Positions 12,501-21,699 of a stretch of 64,000 nt of DNA are shown here, in pieces. This DNA comes from Liolophura sinensis. Its lineage: Eukaryota > Mollusca > Polyplacophora > Chitonida > Chitonidae. Made by a program: the position numbers and the translations under genes. Position 1 is the stretch's first letter. Each line of letters begins with the position of its first letter. Location of the stretch: NCBI RefSeq assembly GCF_032854445.1, contig NC_088303.1:30323501-30387500 (forward strand), in the 5' to 3' direction. Below the pieces are notes generated by a model, which was not told where the DNA came from, made no database searches, and saw only the letters and a program-made list of their open reading frames with translations.

Positions 12501-15500
12501 GTACAATAAGTAAGATTAACCGAAAACATTATATATACAAATGGCAAAGAGGTAAAATAGGGTTCACGTGACGTCAGCGGAAATAGTTGCGTTCTCTTGT
12601 TAAAATAATAACTCACCCCCGACTGGTTAAAACTGATAACATGGCGGCCGTATTAGTTGACGACTTCTCCTGCTTAGATGTATTTATTTATTTGTTTGAT
12701 GTTTTACGCCGTACTCAAGAATATTTCACTTATACGACGGCGGCCAGCATAATGGTGGGAGGAAACCGGATACAGCCCGGGGGAAACCCACGACCATCCG
12801 CAGGTTGCCTGCTTAGATGTAAGCTTCTTAGCTCTCAGAAAAACATATGACAAAAATCGGCTGTAGAACATGCATTACTTTCAGGTTAGGAAACGTTTCC
12901 ATGAGATTTCATTTGTTATTGAAAGTGTTAACTGATTTATTAAGTTTATTTCTGGCTACAGTATCACAACAGCACTGAATTAACATCATATCTTACCAAC
13001 CCATCGGTACCTTCCGGAATCTAGTTCTGACTTTTTAACTTCTGAGCCTAAACTAAACTTAATTTTGGGTACTTCATCAGGGACAAAAGCTTTGTTCACC
13101 CCACTATCTGGATTGTCCTTTAATCTGAAAGAAAACAATTAGGATTTCATTCATAATTTAGCATGTAAGATGTTCACGTATTGCCATTTACTTAATGGTG
13201 CCTCCTAACTACGTATATATGGGGTATTCTATTATACTTTGGATTTTCCTACTACATGCAAGGCTAAAAGTCAATGGGTCTAAATTGAGAGACGCTTCCG
13301 AACATATCTGTGTCACGACTCGCGTCACAAAACTCCACCTTGGACGACAACATTTCAAAGTACGGGGGTTATCACACATGTTCAGGCCACAAATTCATTA
13401 ATGCAGACGATAACAAACTCATGCTAATTGCTTTGCCCTTCCGCTTTGTGGGCGTATGGTTCTTTCCATGACGCCCTCAAGCAGGTGTTGACAGCGGACG
13501 CCACAGGCGTCTCGTTCTAAAATTTCAACTCTTCCACATTTACAGGTCTAAAATCAACAAAAATGGCTCAATAAAGAGTCATTATTTCTTAAATTTACAC
13601 TCGCAGATATTCATTGCAAAATTGGTTTTACTTCTTTCTTGTTACTTTTACTTTGTATTTAACCCAACTCTAACAAGTGATGCATTCGTACAAGAGTCCA
13701 GGCGTATCAACGTAACGTGTTCCCCTGAAGACATAATTAGGGTCATTTATGTTTATATAGAGAACTGATTTACGCAGAAGAAGACTTTAGAATTTATTTC
13801 ATTTCAACAGCATATCCGTGTACCGTCGCATTAACTAGATCACCTACCTGTCTTTCGTCGATTTTGTCTTTTCTAAAATCAGTTTTAGATCTTCTTCGTT
13901 ACTGTTTACTGTCTGAACTGTGAGAGGAAAACGGTGACAGGTTATTTGTAAGCCAGAGGCTGAACCTTTAATTATCTGATTGGCCCTCTACAGCTGTGTA
14001 CATGAATCACTAGTAAGCTACACAATAAAGTATTTATTTATGTGTCGCTGTTTACGCCGTACTCAAGAATATTTCAAAAGTATATTTTTTCTCCTTTTCT
14101 TTACCAAAATATGCCTAGCCCTTTACCTCTGTAAGCAAAAAACTTGCCAGATCCAATATCAACAACTCCTATACTTTACCATATATCTAGTCCTTTACCT
14201 CTGTAAGGAAAAAACTAGCCAGATCAAATATTAACAACTCCTATACTTTACCATACGTCTAGTCCTTTACCTCTGTAAGCATAACACTAGCTAGATCAAA
14301 TATTAACAACTCCTATACCTAGCCCTTTACCTCTGTAATCAAATAACTAGTCAGATCAAATATCAACAACTCCTATACTTTACCATAATATGCCTAGCCC
14401 TTTACCTCTGTAAGCAAATAATTAGCCTGATCAAATATGAATAGCTCCTTCACTTTACCATAATATATCTAGCCCTTTACCTCTGTAAGCAAAAAACTAG
14501 CCTGATCAAATATGAATAGCTCCTTCACTTTACCATAATATATCTAGCCCTTTACCTATGTAAGCAAATAATTAGCCTGATCAAATATGAATAGCTCCTT
14601 CACTTTACCATAATATATCTAGCCCTTTACCTATGTAAGCGAATAATTAGCCTGATCAAATATGAATAGCTCCTTCACTTTACCATAATATATCCAGCCC
14701 TTTACCTCTGTAAGCAAATAACTAGCCACTGAGCCCCTCTGAATATTAGACTGGCCCTAAAGTAATTGGAAAATCTAATTAATTCCTGACTAATTAATAA
14801 ACTTAATTACCATTAGACAACTGACATAATCACTGGCTTACTTTAACTGGTAACAGCTGAAAATTTTTAGAGTCGAACATAAGCAGGGTAATGGTTTCTA
14901 CCAAAAATCAACTAGTATACATGATCTGTGAGGTTGAAAGATCGAATCTAACTCTCGCCGGTTGGGCTGGGGATTTGGTATACCTACAAAATACTCACAA
15001 ACAATGGGTTAAATAAATGGTGTTATGTACAACTTACGTATGAAATCTGCCGGATTGTAATTCTGTGCACACTTAAATCCAATCTTTTCAAATGCCGATA
15101 AAACGTCTTTTCCTTCGCCAAAATATACAACCTGGAAAACGATGCCCATTTCGATAGAAAAGTGAACGAGACAATATTCCACTTGCAGATAAAAGAAAAC
15201 AAAACAGGTCAGGAGTAAATAAAACTGCTTTGCAGCTATAACCTGGAGCTAAAAAATACCTTATTCACTTTCAAGAAAAAGCCATTTTCAGACTAATATA
15301 GATGTCTTTTAAGAAGTGGATTTTAAGTGACAAAATTATCGTTATTGGGACTACACTTTACGCTGGTTTCGAACCAGCGACCTTTGAGTCGGGCACCAAA
15401 ATTCAGGTCAACTGTCTAGAACACTCGACCAACAGGCCTCCCCAAAATAGGAATTGGGTAGACTGTGGGACGAACATGCATTACTCCAATAAAAAAAACA

Positions 15501-18500
15501 GTTACTTTGCTTAATTCAGAAAAAAATATGATCTAAGGACAAGTTTAATGATATGTTTTTCTTTGTGACATTAGAAGATGATTACACCGCAGATCCAACA
15601 CATTTTCATCAGCTGATTTGAGAAAAGTATCATATCATGTCTTCTCAACAAATCGAAGTCACACCCACATCGGTCGTATGCATGCTCAGGCAATTCAGAC
15701 ATGCTGGAACAGGTCAAGGGGAAATGCTCTAATATTTTTGTTCCTTAAAGGATATAGAAAACGCTTGGTTTTTATTTCTTATTTTGGAGTTTAGGATGTG
15801 GCTTACAATATAAACGTACAAAAAACTTTTCACCTTTCTTCTTGGGGCGTAAACATAACTAGTTCTCCTAAGGCCCAGCACGGAAATTAGGAATGTGTGT
15901 ATGCATACTTGGGGTTCCGAAATTAAGTAGACTGCTATGGTGTAATAGCTTTCAAAACAACTTTGAGGGAGACCCGAAATTGTGGGCGCTAAGCTGGTAG
16001 CGCGTTCCCGGTATGTCCCTGGATGACGTCTTCTCCGGATATTCGCTAACATTGACGGGAAATAAGCAAAATATAGATCGGTTTGTGAGTAAGATAAAAT
16101 TTCCAAAGAATTTTTTTGTTAATTTTATTTGGGCATATCTTTCCTCATTTTCTTCATTAAACAATAATGTTGTGGGTATATATCTGAAATGCACAGGTAA
16201 ATCTGCAGGGAACAAATTTGGAGATAATTACATGTCGCTATGCATGAAGCAATGGCATAGTGAAATCAAAATGCATGTTTGACGTTTCAATGTTTCGACA
16301 AACTAATATGTATTTGCAATCCTCTTGGAGGAGGCTTGAAATGTACCACAGGTATACAGGAAACATCTATATAGCTCCAGTGACAAAACCATTACGGTCT
16401 TGAACAATGTCACGCTGTGTGACAGATCAATGGACAGTATAGGCAATGAGACCAGGCTATCCACAATAAACAGAGGGAGTGTTGGACGGCTATAACGTTT
16501 GGCAGAAATGTTACACCTGAGTCCTCTGGTAAATAAGAACAGCTTTTCTTTGAGTAATGAAGCTATACAACTAACACGCCATTTTCTGAGCATCTGCATG
16601 ATTGACTCGGCGTCTGCATGATTGACTCGGCTTAATCATTAACACTAAGTTACCACATACATGCATAACAAGGCGCATAGCGTCTGAAATCAAAACAGAC
16701 GCTGCGTGTTCCCTAATAAAGCCAATACTTACATGACCCTTGGCCATTAGCAACAGTTTGTTGAAGGAGTAAAAGATTTGACTTGAAGGTTGATGAATTG
16801 TTGTGATGATGATTTTATTCAATGAAGTGGCATATTCTTTCAGTTGCATCATCAAAGTGTGGGCAGTGTACGAGTCGAGGCCTGATGTGGGCTCCTGAAA
16901 AACATCGAATAACATTCATATGAACACTTTAAAAACAAATGGACATAACAGCTCAAAAGTCAATAAATACATCAGTGTGCACTCTCCATCCCGCAAAAGC
17001 GCCTCACTTAAAACTTAAGACCTGCCCCTAACCACTGAGGTACAGTAGTGTGCTCGAATCAAGCTTTTGCTCGTTTGTCTGGGGTTATAAGACAAGATTT
17101 TGTGGTACTTGGAGAAGAGCAATGACATTCACCAGAATCTGTTCTCTTTCAGTCACCCTTAAACGCGATCACCGCCGTGTAAATATTCTTGAGTGCGTCA
17201 TTAAACCAGAACTTACTTCTAGTACTTAGCCTATATCTAGTAACAGGGTATCAGGATTAAGAATTAGTGGACAGACTGTTGGCAACTTGCTCACGTCTAG
17301 TATCGGGATATCAGTATTGTAAATTAGAGGACTGTTGGCAAATGGCTTACGTCTAGTAGCTGGATTTCTGGATTGTAAATCAGTGGACAGACTGTTGGCA
17401 ATTGACTTACGTCCAGTAGCAGGATATCGGGATTCATCACCAGTTCACAAGCTATGTTCACTCTCTTCCTCTCTCCACCGGACAAACCTCGGACAATGGC
17501 ACTGCCTACAACTGATCGAGAGATTTTTTGCCATTAGAGAGAGGATTTGATTCCTTTGCATAATGTTTACTGAATGGCTCAATTTTCTGTGAATTAGGCT
17601 TTTTCTTGTACTGATACATAGAATAACCCCTACGTTCACCAATACATACACTGTTATGTTTCAAAAGTTACCTTTCGTTGAATTCTCTGCAAAACTGTCT
17701 GCTCATTTGCAAGGCATTTTTGTATACATTTTTCTATTATGAACAATCCCATTGACAGACCGAAGCAATTTTTTTGGGTAGAAATAAGGCCCGAAACGTC
17801 CATTATGGTTGACTTCAAGCATGCGAATGTCAGCTTTGACGTCTAGATTCCTAATGATGTTGTGAAGTTTTTAATTTTACCCGTGTCTAAGCATGACCTC
17901 ATTTTGAGAGCGTCCACAACGTCATCAATTCTTTTCATCTTCTCCGCACGTGGCATATCACTGGGTAGTTTTAGCATTGCCGCGAACTGCAATAAAGGAA
18001 AAAAACAAGAGTTCATGTGAACCAACATGCACCGCAACAAATGCATTTGTTTGAAATGTAGAAAAGAATACCAGCAGCATTGTGGTGAGTATAACCCCTG
18101 GGGGCAATCGTTGTGGGTGTTGATGATAGGTGTGTGGTTGCCATGACAACCACGGTGGAAAAATGTATCCACCAAAAATAAAAACTTTATGCGGAAAACA
18201 GTTGAGAGTTGTAGCCCGGACACGAAATCCCTTCTGCTTATATAGTATATATATAAGGAAAATGGCCATAAGGCTGGCAAATGTGAATCGTGACACATCA
18301 AAATCTGTATATCTATGTGTCCACCAAAAAAACCTCTGTGTGGAAAACAGTCGGAGCTGTAGGCCGAACACGAATATATATAGTATACATAGGAAAATGG
18401 CAATCTGGTAACCATGGCAAGCGCAGAAATGAGCAAATGTGAGTCGTGACACGCCGTCATCTGTGTATCTATGTATCCACCAAAAATTAGAACCGTGCGT

Positions 18501-21500
18501 GGAAAACAGTTGGAGTTGTTGTTCGGACACGAAATCATATCTGTTTATATAGTATACATAAGGAAAGGGCAATCTGCTTATCATGACAACCGCGGAAATA
18601 GACAAATGTGAGTCGCGATACATCTATGTATGTGTCCACCAAAATTAAAACTCTTGGAATTGCCCGGACACGAATACGGACGGACAGACGGACTGCCAGA
18701 CGAACAAAATCGCTATAACATAATACGCTCCCCCTAATGGCGGGGACGTATCAAAAGCTAATGTATCGATACAAGGTTTCTGACTATCGCCAAATAAAAG
18801 CACACACCGAAATGAGACACGATATCACGCCCCATGTTGGAAAACTAAGATATTGTGCTTTTTTGGTTACGATAAAGATGCGTTAAACGGAAGCTAATTA
18901 ACCTCCATATTTATATCAAAATAAAATTCAAGCCGTTATAACTGTATTTAAGGTACCCAGAGACTGATTTACAGCGACTCGTTTTATTTACAAAATAAGC
19001 ATTGAAATGTAAGTTATATTTACGTACATTTGAGTGAAATTTGAATAATTTCAACCTCATGCCATTTCGGCAGTATTTCAGTCATACTGTGGCAAGAATA
19101 AAATTTGTAGATACGGACATACCGGAAATAAAGTTAAAAGGAACCTTACGTAAATAGTTTCTCTCATTGTCAAATTTGCAAAAAATATGTCATGCTGAAG
19201 GACATAGCTCAGGCGCCGTCTGATGAACTTATCCAACTGAACCTCTCCCAGAGTTATTTCACCTGAGTTTGTTTTGATTCGTCCAGAGATGCTGTTGAGA
19301 AGGGTCGTCTTTCCGGATCCTGTCAAAGTATAAACCGAAATATGAGAATATCACATAAGAAATCAGGGGAGTTGTGAAGTGGACCGTGCTGCCTTGTTTT
19401 CGCTTATACCTACTGATACAGATACCCATGGTGAAAAACCGACTATTCAATGAAATGACCTTTATTTCTCTATGAACTCCCGAATTCAATTATACAATAG
19501 CGGTTGAGAACTGACGTGATTTATCTCTGGCCCAACTGTCTACATTATCTCAACTGTGAGCTCATATCCCAGTTCGAGACGGCGGGCATCCGGGCACTTT
19601 GCTTATATGAGTCAGCGGCAAGCAGACAATGTGAAAAATAAAATGTACAGTATAGGGGAATGAACAACATTGGACGATATTCAGAAAATTACGGCTGATA
19701 ATGACAAGAAATTATTGTTACAGGCAACAGAACAATGTGCACAACATGTATAAATTGTGAACGTCAACAAAACACAAATGAGGCCGTGAGTTACGTTATT
19801 TAGAGAATGTTTTCAGCGCCGTGTGTAAGCGAGTAAAGCGTGATGGCGCGAGTAAACCGGCAAATATGCGACTGTCTACGGTCTTGAATAAGTTCGAAAC
19901 TGCAGGAAATCCAATGGTTTGCATCGAGCTCCCTCTAATTGCCTTGATCGACAGACCCGACCAAAGTCAGTTGATTATGGTAAAACACTAATCGATGAAA
20001 TTAGCTTAAAGCAATAACATGTTCAACTAATCTGTTTGACTATCTTAACGTACATATATTTAGTTGAATATTTACAACAGAAAACTCCATCCGATTTTCT
20101 GATTAACTTCATACAGTAAAGTACACAGGCCACTCCAGGAAAGGAATTAAAATGCGTCTCTGGCAAACATTGATCGTGTTAAGAGAATTGTCAGTGTTCT
20201 AGTGAACAGTAAATACAGTTCACAAGCCTAAGTTCAAGAGCTCCATGGATTCCAGTACAACATTCTACATCATATACTCGCCAGAATGCAACTCGTGCTG
20301 CATCTTGTGACAGATTAACTTTTAACTTGGCATGGTAAAGTTAACACACGAATCCAAAACAAAATTCCACTGGGCAATGAATATATGTTGTGCATCTGTG
20401 TTACATGTATTACAATTACCCGTGAATGTCCCCGATAACGAACGCTCTACCAACCTTGCTATCGGGGCCGGTTTGTTTGAAAGATAACCAGCCTTTACAT
20501 TAAATCTCCATTCCAGGACGTCGGCGTCTTGCACTATATTTTGATCCCACCAAACCCCACTGTTGACCGCCTGCAAGTAGAAGGACGACTGAAAATGGCC
20601 CTAAATGTAAAGATTGAACAAGCTACTGTCGATTCATCTCCATTCCAGAACGTCTGCGACTAGCACTATTTGTTTAACCTCTGACACCTAATAATGTACG
20701 TAAGGCCGTGTGTCTTCCAAATAATATCCATTTTTCAAAAGGCATTTTTGACACCGTGTCAAGTTGCACACGGTCAACACTGGCAATACATGTAAAGCTG
20801 GGACAAAATGCTGTCCATAAATCCCTGCCCCTGTTTGTATTTTTTGGATGAACTGTGGAAGGAATTAGATAGCAAGTAAATCGCAAAATTGTGCATAAAG
20901 AGCGTCTTTAACTTTAATGGCACTGAATGTCATTCACGGGACATTGTAATAGACGTAACACAGATGCACAACATGTATTTGTTGCCCATTGGCATGTTGT
21001 TTTGGAATCTTGTGCTAACTTTACCATGCCAGGGAGCAGATGGGGCAACTATTGTTACCGCTATTGTGTGATAGAGCTGCTTTGTTTTAATAGTGATTTC
21101 ATTTCACTATAAAGATAAATGCACATGTATATGAGCTCCCAACAAACAGCTGTTGCCTTGTAAATAATCCTGACGATGACAAAATAATGGCCGAAAAACT
21201 GATGTTTATCGACGATGCATTTTAAGTTATTTCTCAGAGCGACCTGCATACTCTGAACTATAACTAAAGTCTTAACTATAACGAGGTATAAGAAATCTTT
21301 CTCTCTTTTCACACATTAACCCTGAATATACTTTGTTTCATACGATGCCCAAGCTCGATAGCCAACAACAACAACTTACCACTCGGTCCCATGATAGCCA
21401 AAACCTCGCCACTTTTTGCACAACCGGTCACATCGTGAAGAATCTGAGCCTCTCCCAGCTTGACAGAGACTTTGCTGAATTTCAGGCATTGCTTATTTTC

Positions 21501-21596
21501 CATTTCAGTGATATAATTTTTAGATGGCATAGCAGAAATGGTGCTGTCTACAGGTCGGTAACTCGCGTTGTTTGAATTCACATATGGGTGGGACAT
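3373..21596 (-). CDS. ABCG-family half transporter, complete gene, 14 coding exons
   Basis: Predicted ATP-driven membrane exporter of the ABCG (White/ABCG) family; such half transporters dimerise and move lipids, sterols, pigments precursors or xenobiotics. Joined exons (21380-21596, 19150-19319, 17881-17986, 17411-17511, 16733-16894, 15038-15131, 13848-13917, 12997-13124, 11537-11781, 10435-10492, 9327-9544, 7244-7334, 6769-6886, 3373-3592) give 1998 nt = 665 residues plus stop, the usual family length. All junctions are GT-AG with matching phases. Motifs: Walker A GPSGSGKT (70-77), Q-loop Q114, signature LSGGE (174-178), Walker B ILLLD (194-198), EPTSGLDS, H-loop H232; then a C-terminal membrane domain, i.e. 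the ABCG order of NBD before TMD. The membrane part ([12 protein letters not shown]) most recalls the plant ABCG14/22-like and corresponding invertebrate proteins; substrate cannot be inferred. The start is the first ATG after an in-frame stop at 21699-21701; a further 5' non-coding or coding exon cannot be excluded. Confidence 0.93.
3670..3798 (+). repeat. SINE family A, 3' fragment
   Basis: CTCCCTCCCACCATGG to GTGAAATATTGTTGGG, then a tail of repeated AATAAAT. It sits about 80 bp upstream of the ABCG terminal exon acceptor (intron 13). Confidence 0.75.
3834..4024 (+). repeat. SINE family A, head-less copy
   Basis: Body from CCAGGAGCCCTGTCG through CCTCCCACCATAATGCTGG to the AATAAATAAAT tail. 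Next to the copy at 3670, same orientation. Confidence 0.75.
4572..4773 (-). repeat. SINE family A, 5'-truncated
   Basis: Tail TTTGATTGGTGTTTTACGCC through CAGCGACCGCATTGGT; the tRNA head is missing. In ABCG intron 13. Confidence 0.85.
5166..5472 (-). repeat. SINE family B, near full length
   Basis: From GGGCTTAACGTCGACATT to the head at GACGCTCTACTAACTGAACC. In ABCG intron 13. Confidence 0.8.
5480..6760. other. ABCG intron 13, right part: no recognisable feature
   Basis: AT-rich intronic DNA. A tRNA-like B-box remnant (GATTCAAGCCCGGATCC) at 5630-5648 and a short (CA)n at 6420-6436 are the only things seen. Confidence 0.5.
6769..6886 (-). CDS. ABCG transporter coding exon 13 (re-entrant/extracellular part)
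   Basis: Residues 554-592 plus two bases. [20 protein letters not shown] followed by [12 protein letters not shown] is the conserved ABCG segment before the large external loop. Acceptor GGTTTGTAG, donor G|GTAAGG. The next exon is 3.2 kb away. Confidence 0.93.
7244..7334 (-). CDS. ABCG transporter coding exon 12 (membrane helix 5 region)
   Basis: Residues 524-553 plus one base. [20 protein letters not shown] and YFLTCLLL match the small-residue rich helix that follows the conserved Gln of the family. Acceptor TTTTCAG, donor G|GTAATG. Confidence 0.9.
7394..7492 (-). repeat. SINE family A, tail fragment
   Basis: (TTTA)n then GGCGTTTTACGCCGTACTCA; truncated after the CCAGCATTAAGGTGGG block. 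ABCG intron 11. Confidence 0.8.
7541..7811 (+). repeat. SINE family A, full length with target-site duplication
   Basis: Complete element from GGGGCCTCCGTGGCTCAGTT to AATAAACAAAT, flanked by AGGCAAATA at 7532-7540 and 7812-7820. The best full-length copy in the window and a good type sequence; the B-box region is slightly duplicated (GTGAATTG twice). Confidence 0.9.
8000..9230. other. ABCG intron 11: mostly featureless
   Basis: AT-rich intron. A diverged family A tail (8808-8887, ends AATCAAATAAATAATAAAG) is the only repeat recognised. Confidence 0.5.
9327..9544 (-). CDS. ABCG transporter coding exon 11 (membrane helices 3-4)
   Basis: Residues 451-523. [20 protein letters not shown] is the conserved pre-helix segment, followed by two hydrophobic stretches ([19 protein letters not shown] and [16 protein letters not shown]). 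Acceptor TTTTTGTAG, donor GTAAGT. Confidence 0.94.
9866..10331 (-). repeat. SINE family A interrupted by a second family A copy
   Basis: Outer copy: body 9866-9946, head 10213-10331. Inner full-length copy: 9947-10212, same strand, with TTTATTTATTT tail and head ending GAGCCACGGAGGCCCC. The duplicated target AGGAAGTCAGTAT is at 9934-9946 and 10213-10225. In ABCG intron 10. Confidence 0.93.
10435..10492 (-). CDS. ABCG transporter coding exon 10 (membrane helix 2)
   Basis: Residues 432-450 plus one base. Short hydrophobic exon [19 protein letters not shown] at the position of ABCG helix 2. Acceptor TTGTTTCAG, donor T|GTAAGT; phase 0 in, 1 out. Confidence 0.85.
11080..11500. repeat. 47-bp minisatellite, about 9 copies
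   Basis: Unit starts GTTGGAGGTGTCGTTCAAAA and contains GACGGTTCAAAACTTGATC. The copies nearest exon 9 (above 11340) are more diverged. Lies in ABCG intron 9 and reaches within about 40 bp of the exon 9 donor. Because 47 is not a multiple of 3, apparent reading frames through it shift. Confidence 0.95.
11537..11781 (-). CDS. ABCG transporter coding exon 9 (first membrane helices)
   Basis: Residues 350-431. Contains [18 protein letters not shown], the amphipathic connecting helix typical of ABCG, then the first membrane helix ([18 protein letters not shown]). The acceptor at ATTCCAG (11782-11783) is the one that keeps the phase, but its pyrimidine tract is weak, so the first 20 or so residues are less certain. 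A 47-bp tandem array begins within about 40 bp of the donor. Confidence 0.88.
12683..12807 (-). repeat. SINE family A, 5'-truncated with target-site duplication
   Basis: 125-bp tail-side piece only, flanked by CCTGCTTAGATGTA at 12669-12682 and 12808-12821. A direct picture of a 5'-truncated insertion. ABCG intron 8. Confidence 0.9.
12997..13124 (-). CDS. ABCG transporter coding exon 8 (linker)
   Basis: Residues 307-349 plus one base. Hydrophilic linker with [16 protein letters not shown], ending RYRWV. Acceptor TTTTCTTTCAG, donor G|GTAAGA; phases 2 in, 1 out. Confidence 0.83.
13848..13917 (-). CDS. ABCG transporter coding exon 7 (linker)
   Basis: Residues 284-306 plus two bases. A charged, poorly conserved linker ([19 protein letters not shown]) between NBD and TMD. 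Supported mainly by phase continuity (1 in, 2 out) and clear splice sites TTCCTCTCACAG and GTAGGT. Confidence 0.82.
14030..14076 (-). repeat. SINE family A tail fragment
   Basis: TATTTATTTATG then GCTGTTTACGCCGTACTCAA; stops at the start of the 75-bp array. Confidence 0.7.
14085..14735. repeat. 71-75-bp minisatellite, about 9 copies
   Basis: Unit contains CTAGCCCTTTACCTCTGTAA and CTTTACCATAATATATC. The right-hand copies (14460-14700) are nearly identical with an exact 75-bp period; the left ones vary and one is about 60 bp. ABCG intron 6. Confidence 0.93.
15038..15131 (-). CDS. ABCG transporter coding exon 6
   Basis: Residues 253-283 and one base of 284. Encodes [19 protein letters not shown] and ends NPADFI, the conserved end of the ABCG nucleotide-binding domain. 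Acceptor TTTTCCAG, donor C|GTAAGT. Confidence 0.92.
15345..15450 (-). repeat. tRNA-like SINE head (family D)
   Basis: Reverse complement has GGGGAGGCCTGTTGGTCGAG (A-box like) and CGCTGGTTCGAAACCAGCG (B box). No tRNA cloverleaf fits the whole, so this is a SINE head rather than a gene. ABCG intron 5. Confidence 0.5.
15460..16730. other. ABCG intron 5: nothing recognised
   Basis: AT-rich intronic sequence. Only a short duplication (TGATTGACTCGGC at about 16600 and 16619) stands out. Confidence 0.5.
16733..16894 (-). CDS. ABCG transporter coding exon 5 (D-loop, H-loop)
   Basis: Residues 199-252. Starts [14 protein letters not shown] after GTTTTTCAG, so the catalytic Glu is its first residue; contains the H-loop [11 protein letters not shown] (H232) and ends MAKGH before GTAAGT. 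Confidence 0.94.
17211..17430 (-). repeat. Minisatellite derived from the ABCG exon 4 end and its splice donor
   Basis: Three degenerate copies (period 57-60 bp) follow the true exon end. On the minus strand each has the Walker B codons and donor: true [14 protein letters not shown] (17411), copy [14 protein letters not shown] (17351), copy [14 protein letters not shown] (17295), copy NPDTLLL with donor lost (about 17235). Between them lies a shared spacer TTGCCAACAGTCTGTCCACT. Confidence 0.9.
17411..17511 (-). CDS. ABCG transporter coding exon 4 (signature, Walker B)
   Basis: Residues 165-198: [17 protein letters not shown] carries the ABC signature, and NPDILLLD is Walker B. The donor GTAAGT directly follows the Walker B Asp. 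The last eight codons and the donor are repeated three times in the following intron (17211-17410; see separate entry). Confidence 0.93.
17881..17986 (-). CDS. ABCG transporter coding exon 3 (NBD helical part)
   Basis: Residues 130-164 and one base of 165. Starts [16 protein letters not shown] after a T-rich tract ending TTGCAG and ends with donor G|GTAAAA. This is the usual linker between Q-loop and signature in ABCG proteins. Confidence 0.92.
18140..18735. repeat. 152-159-bp tandem repeat, about 4 copies, with ACGGACGGACAGACGGAC end
   Basis: TCCACCAAAA recurs at 18168, 18320, 18476 and 18635 with the following GGAAAACAGT...GGACACGAA block. The right end (18676-18735) has ACGGACGGACAGACGGACT and GCTATAACATAATACG, a motif I recall from mollusc dispersed repeats. 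ABCG intron 2. Confidence 0.85.
19150..19319 (-). CDS. ABCG transporter coding exon 2 (Walker A second half, Q-loop)
   Basis: Residues 73-129. Begins after CTTTGACAG and completes Walker A as GSGKTTLLN; contains the Q-loop YVLQHD (Q114) and ends RETIY before GTAAGG. Phase 1 in, phase 0 out. Confidence 0.93.
20331..21028. repeat. About 700-bp element with roughly 100-bp inverted arms
   Basis: Left arm 20331-20431 (CATGGTAAAGTTAACACACG...) is the imperfect reverse complement of 20925-21028 (...TGTGCTAACTTTACCATG). Between the arms are a family B SINE head fragment (20430-20475) and a direct duplication (ATCTCCATTCCAG at 20505 and 20637). No transposase or clear target duplication. ABCG intron 1. 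Confidence 0.8.
21380..21596 (-). CDS. ABCG transporter coding exon 1 (start, Walker A first half)
   Basis: Encodes residues 1-72 and the first base of codon 73. It starts [14 protein letters not shown] and ends IMGPSG, splitting Walker A at the donor G|GTAAGT (21379). The frame is open upstream to a TAG at 21699-21701 but has no earlier ATG. A weak AT-rich box (rc of GTTTAAATAC near 21901) lies about 300 bp upstream but is not convincing as a promoter. Confidence 0.88.
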
Positions 21597-21699
21597 GTAG
21601 CCCTCTGAAGCTATGTCACCGACTTCTGGCCGACTCGCTTGAGTAAACAAACAATATATGACCCCCGCCCCCCTTCCAACTTTGTCCGCTCTCTCTCCC

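Noticed and set aside
17843-18623. Overlapping 221- and 231-codon open frames on the minus strand
   Set aside because: They run through the 152-159-bp tandem repeat; only 17881-17986 within them is a true exon.
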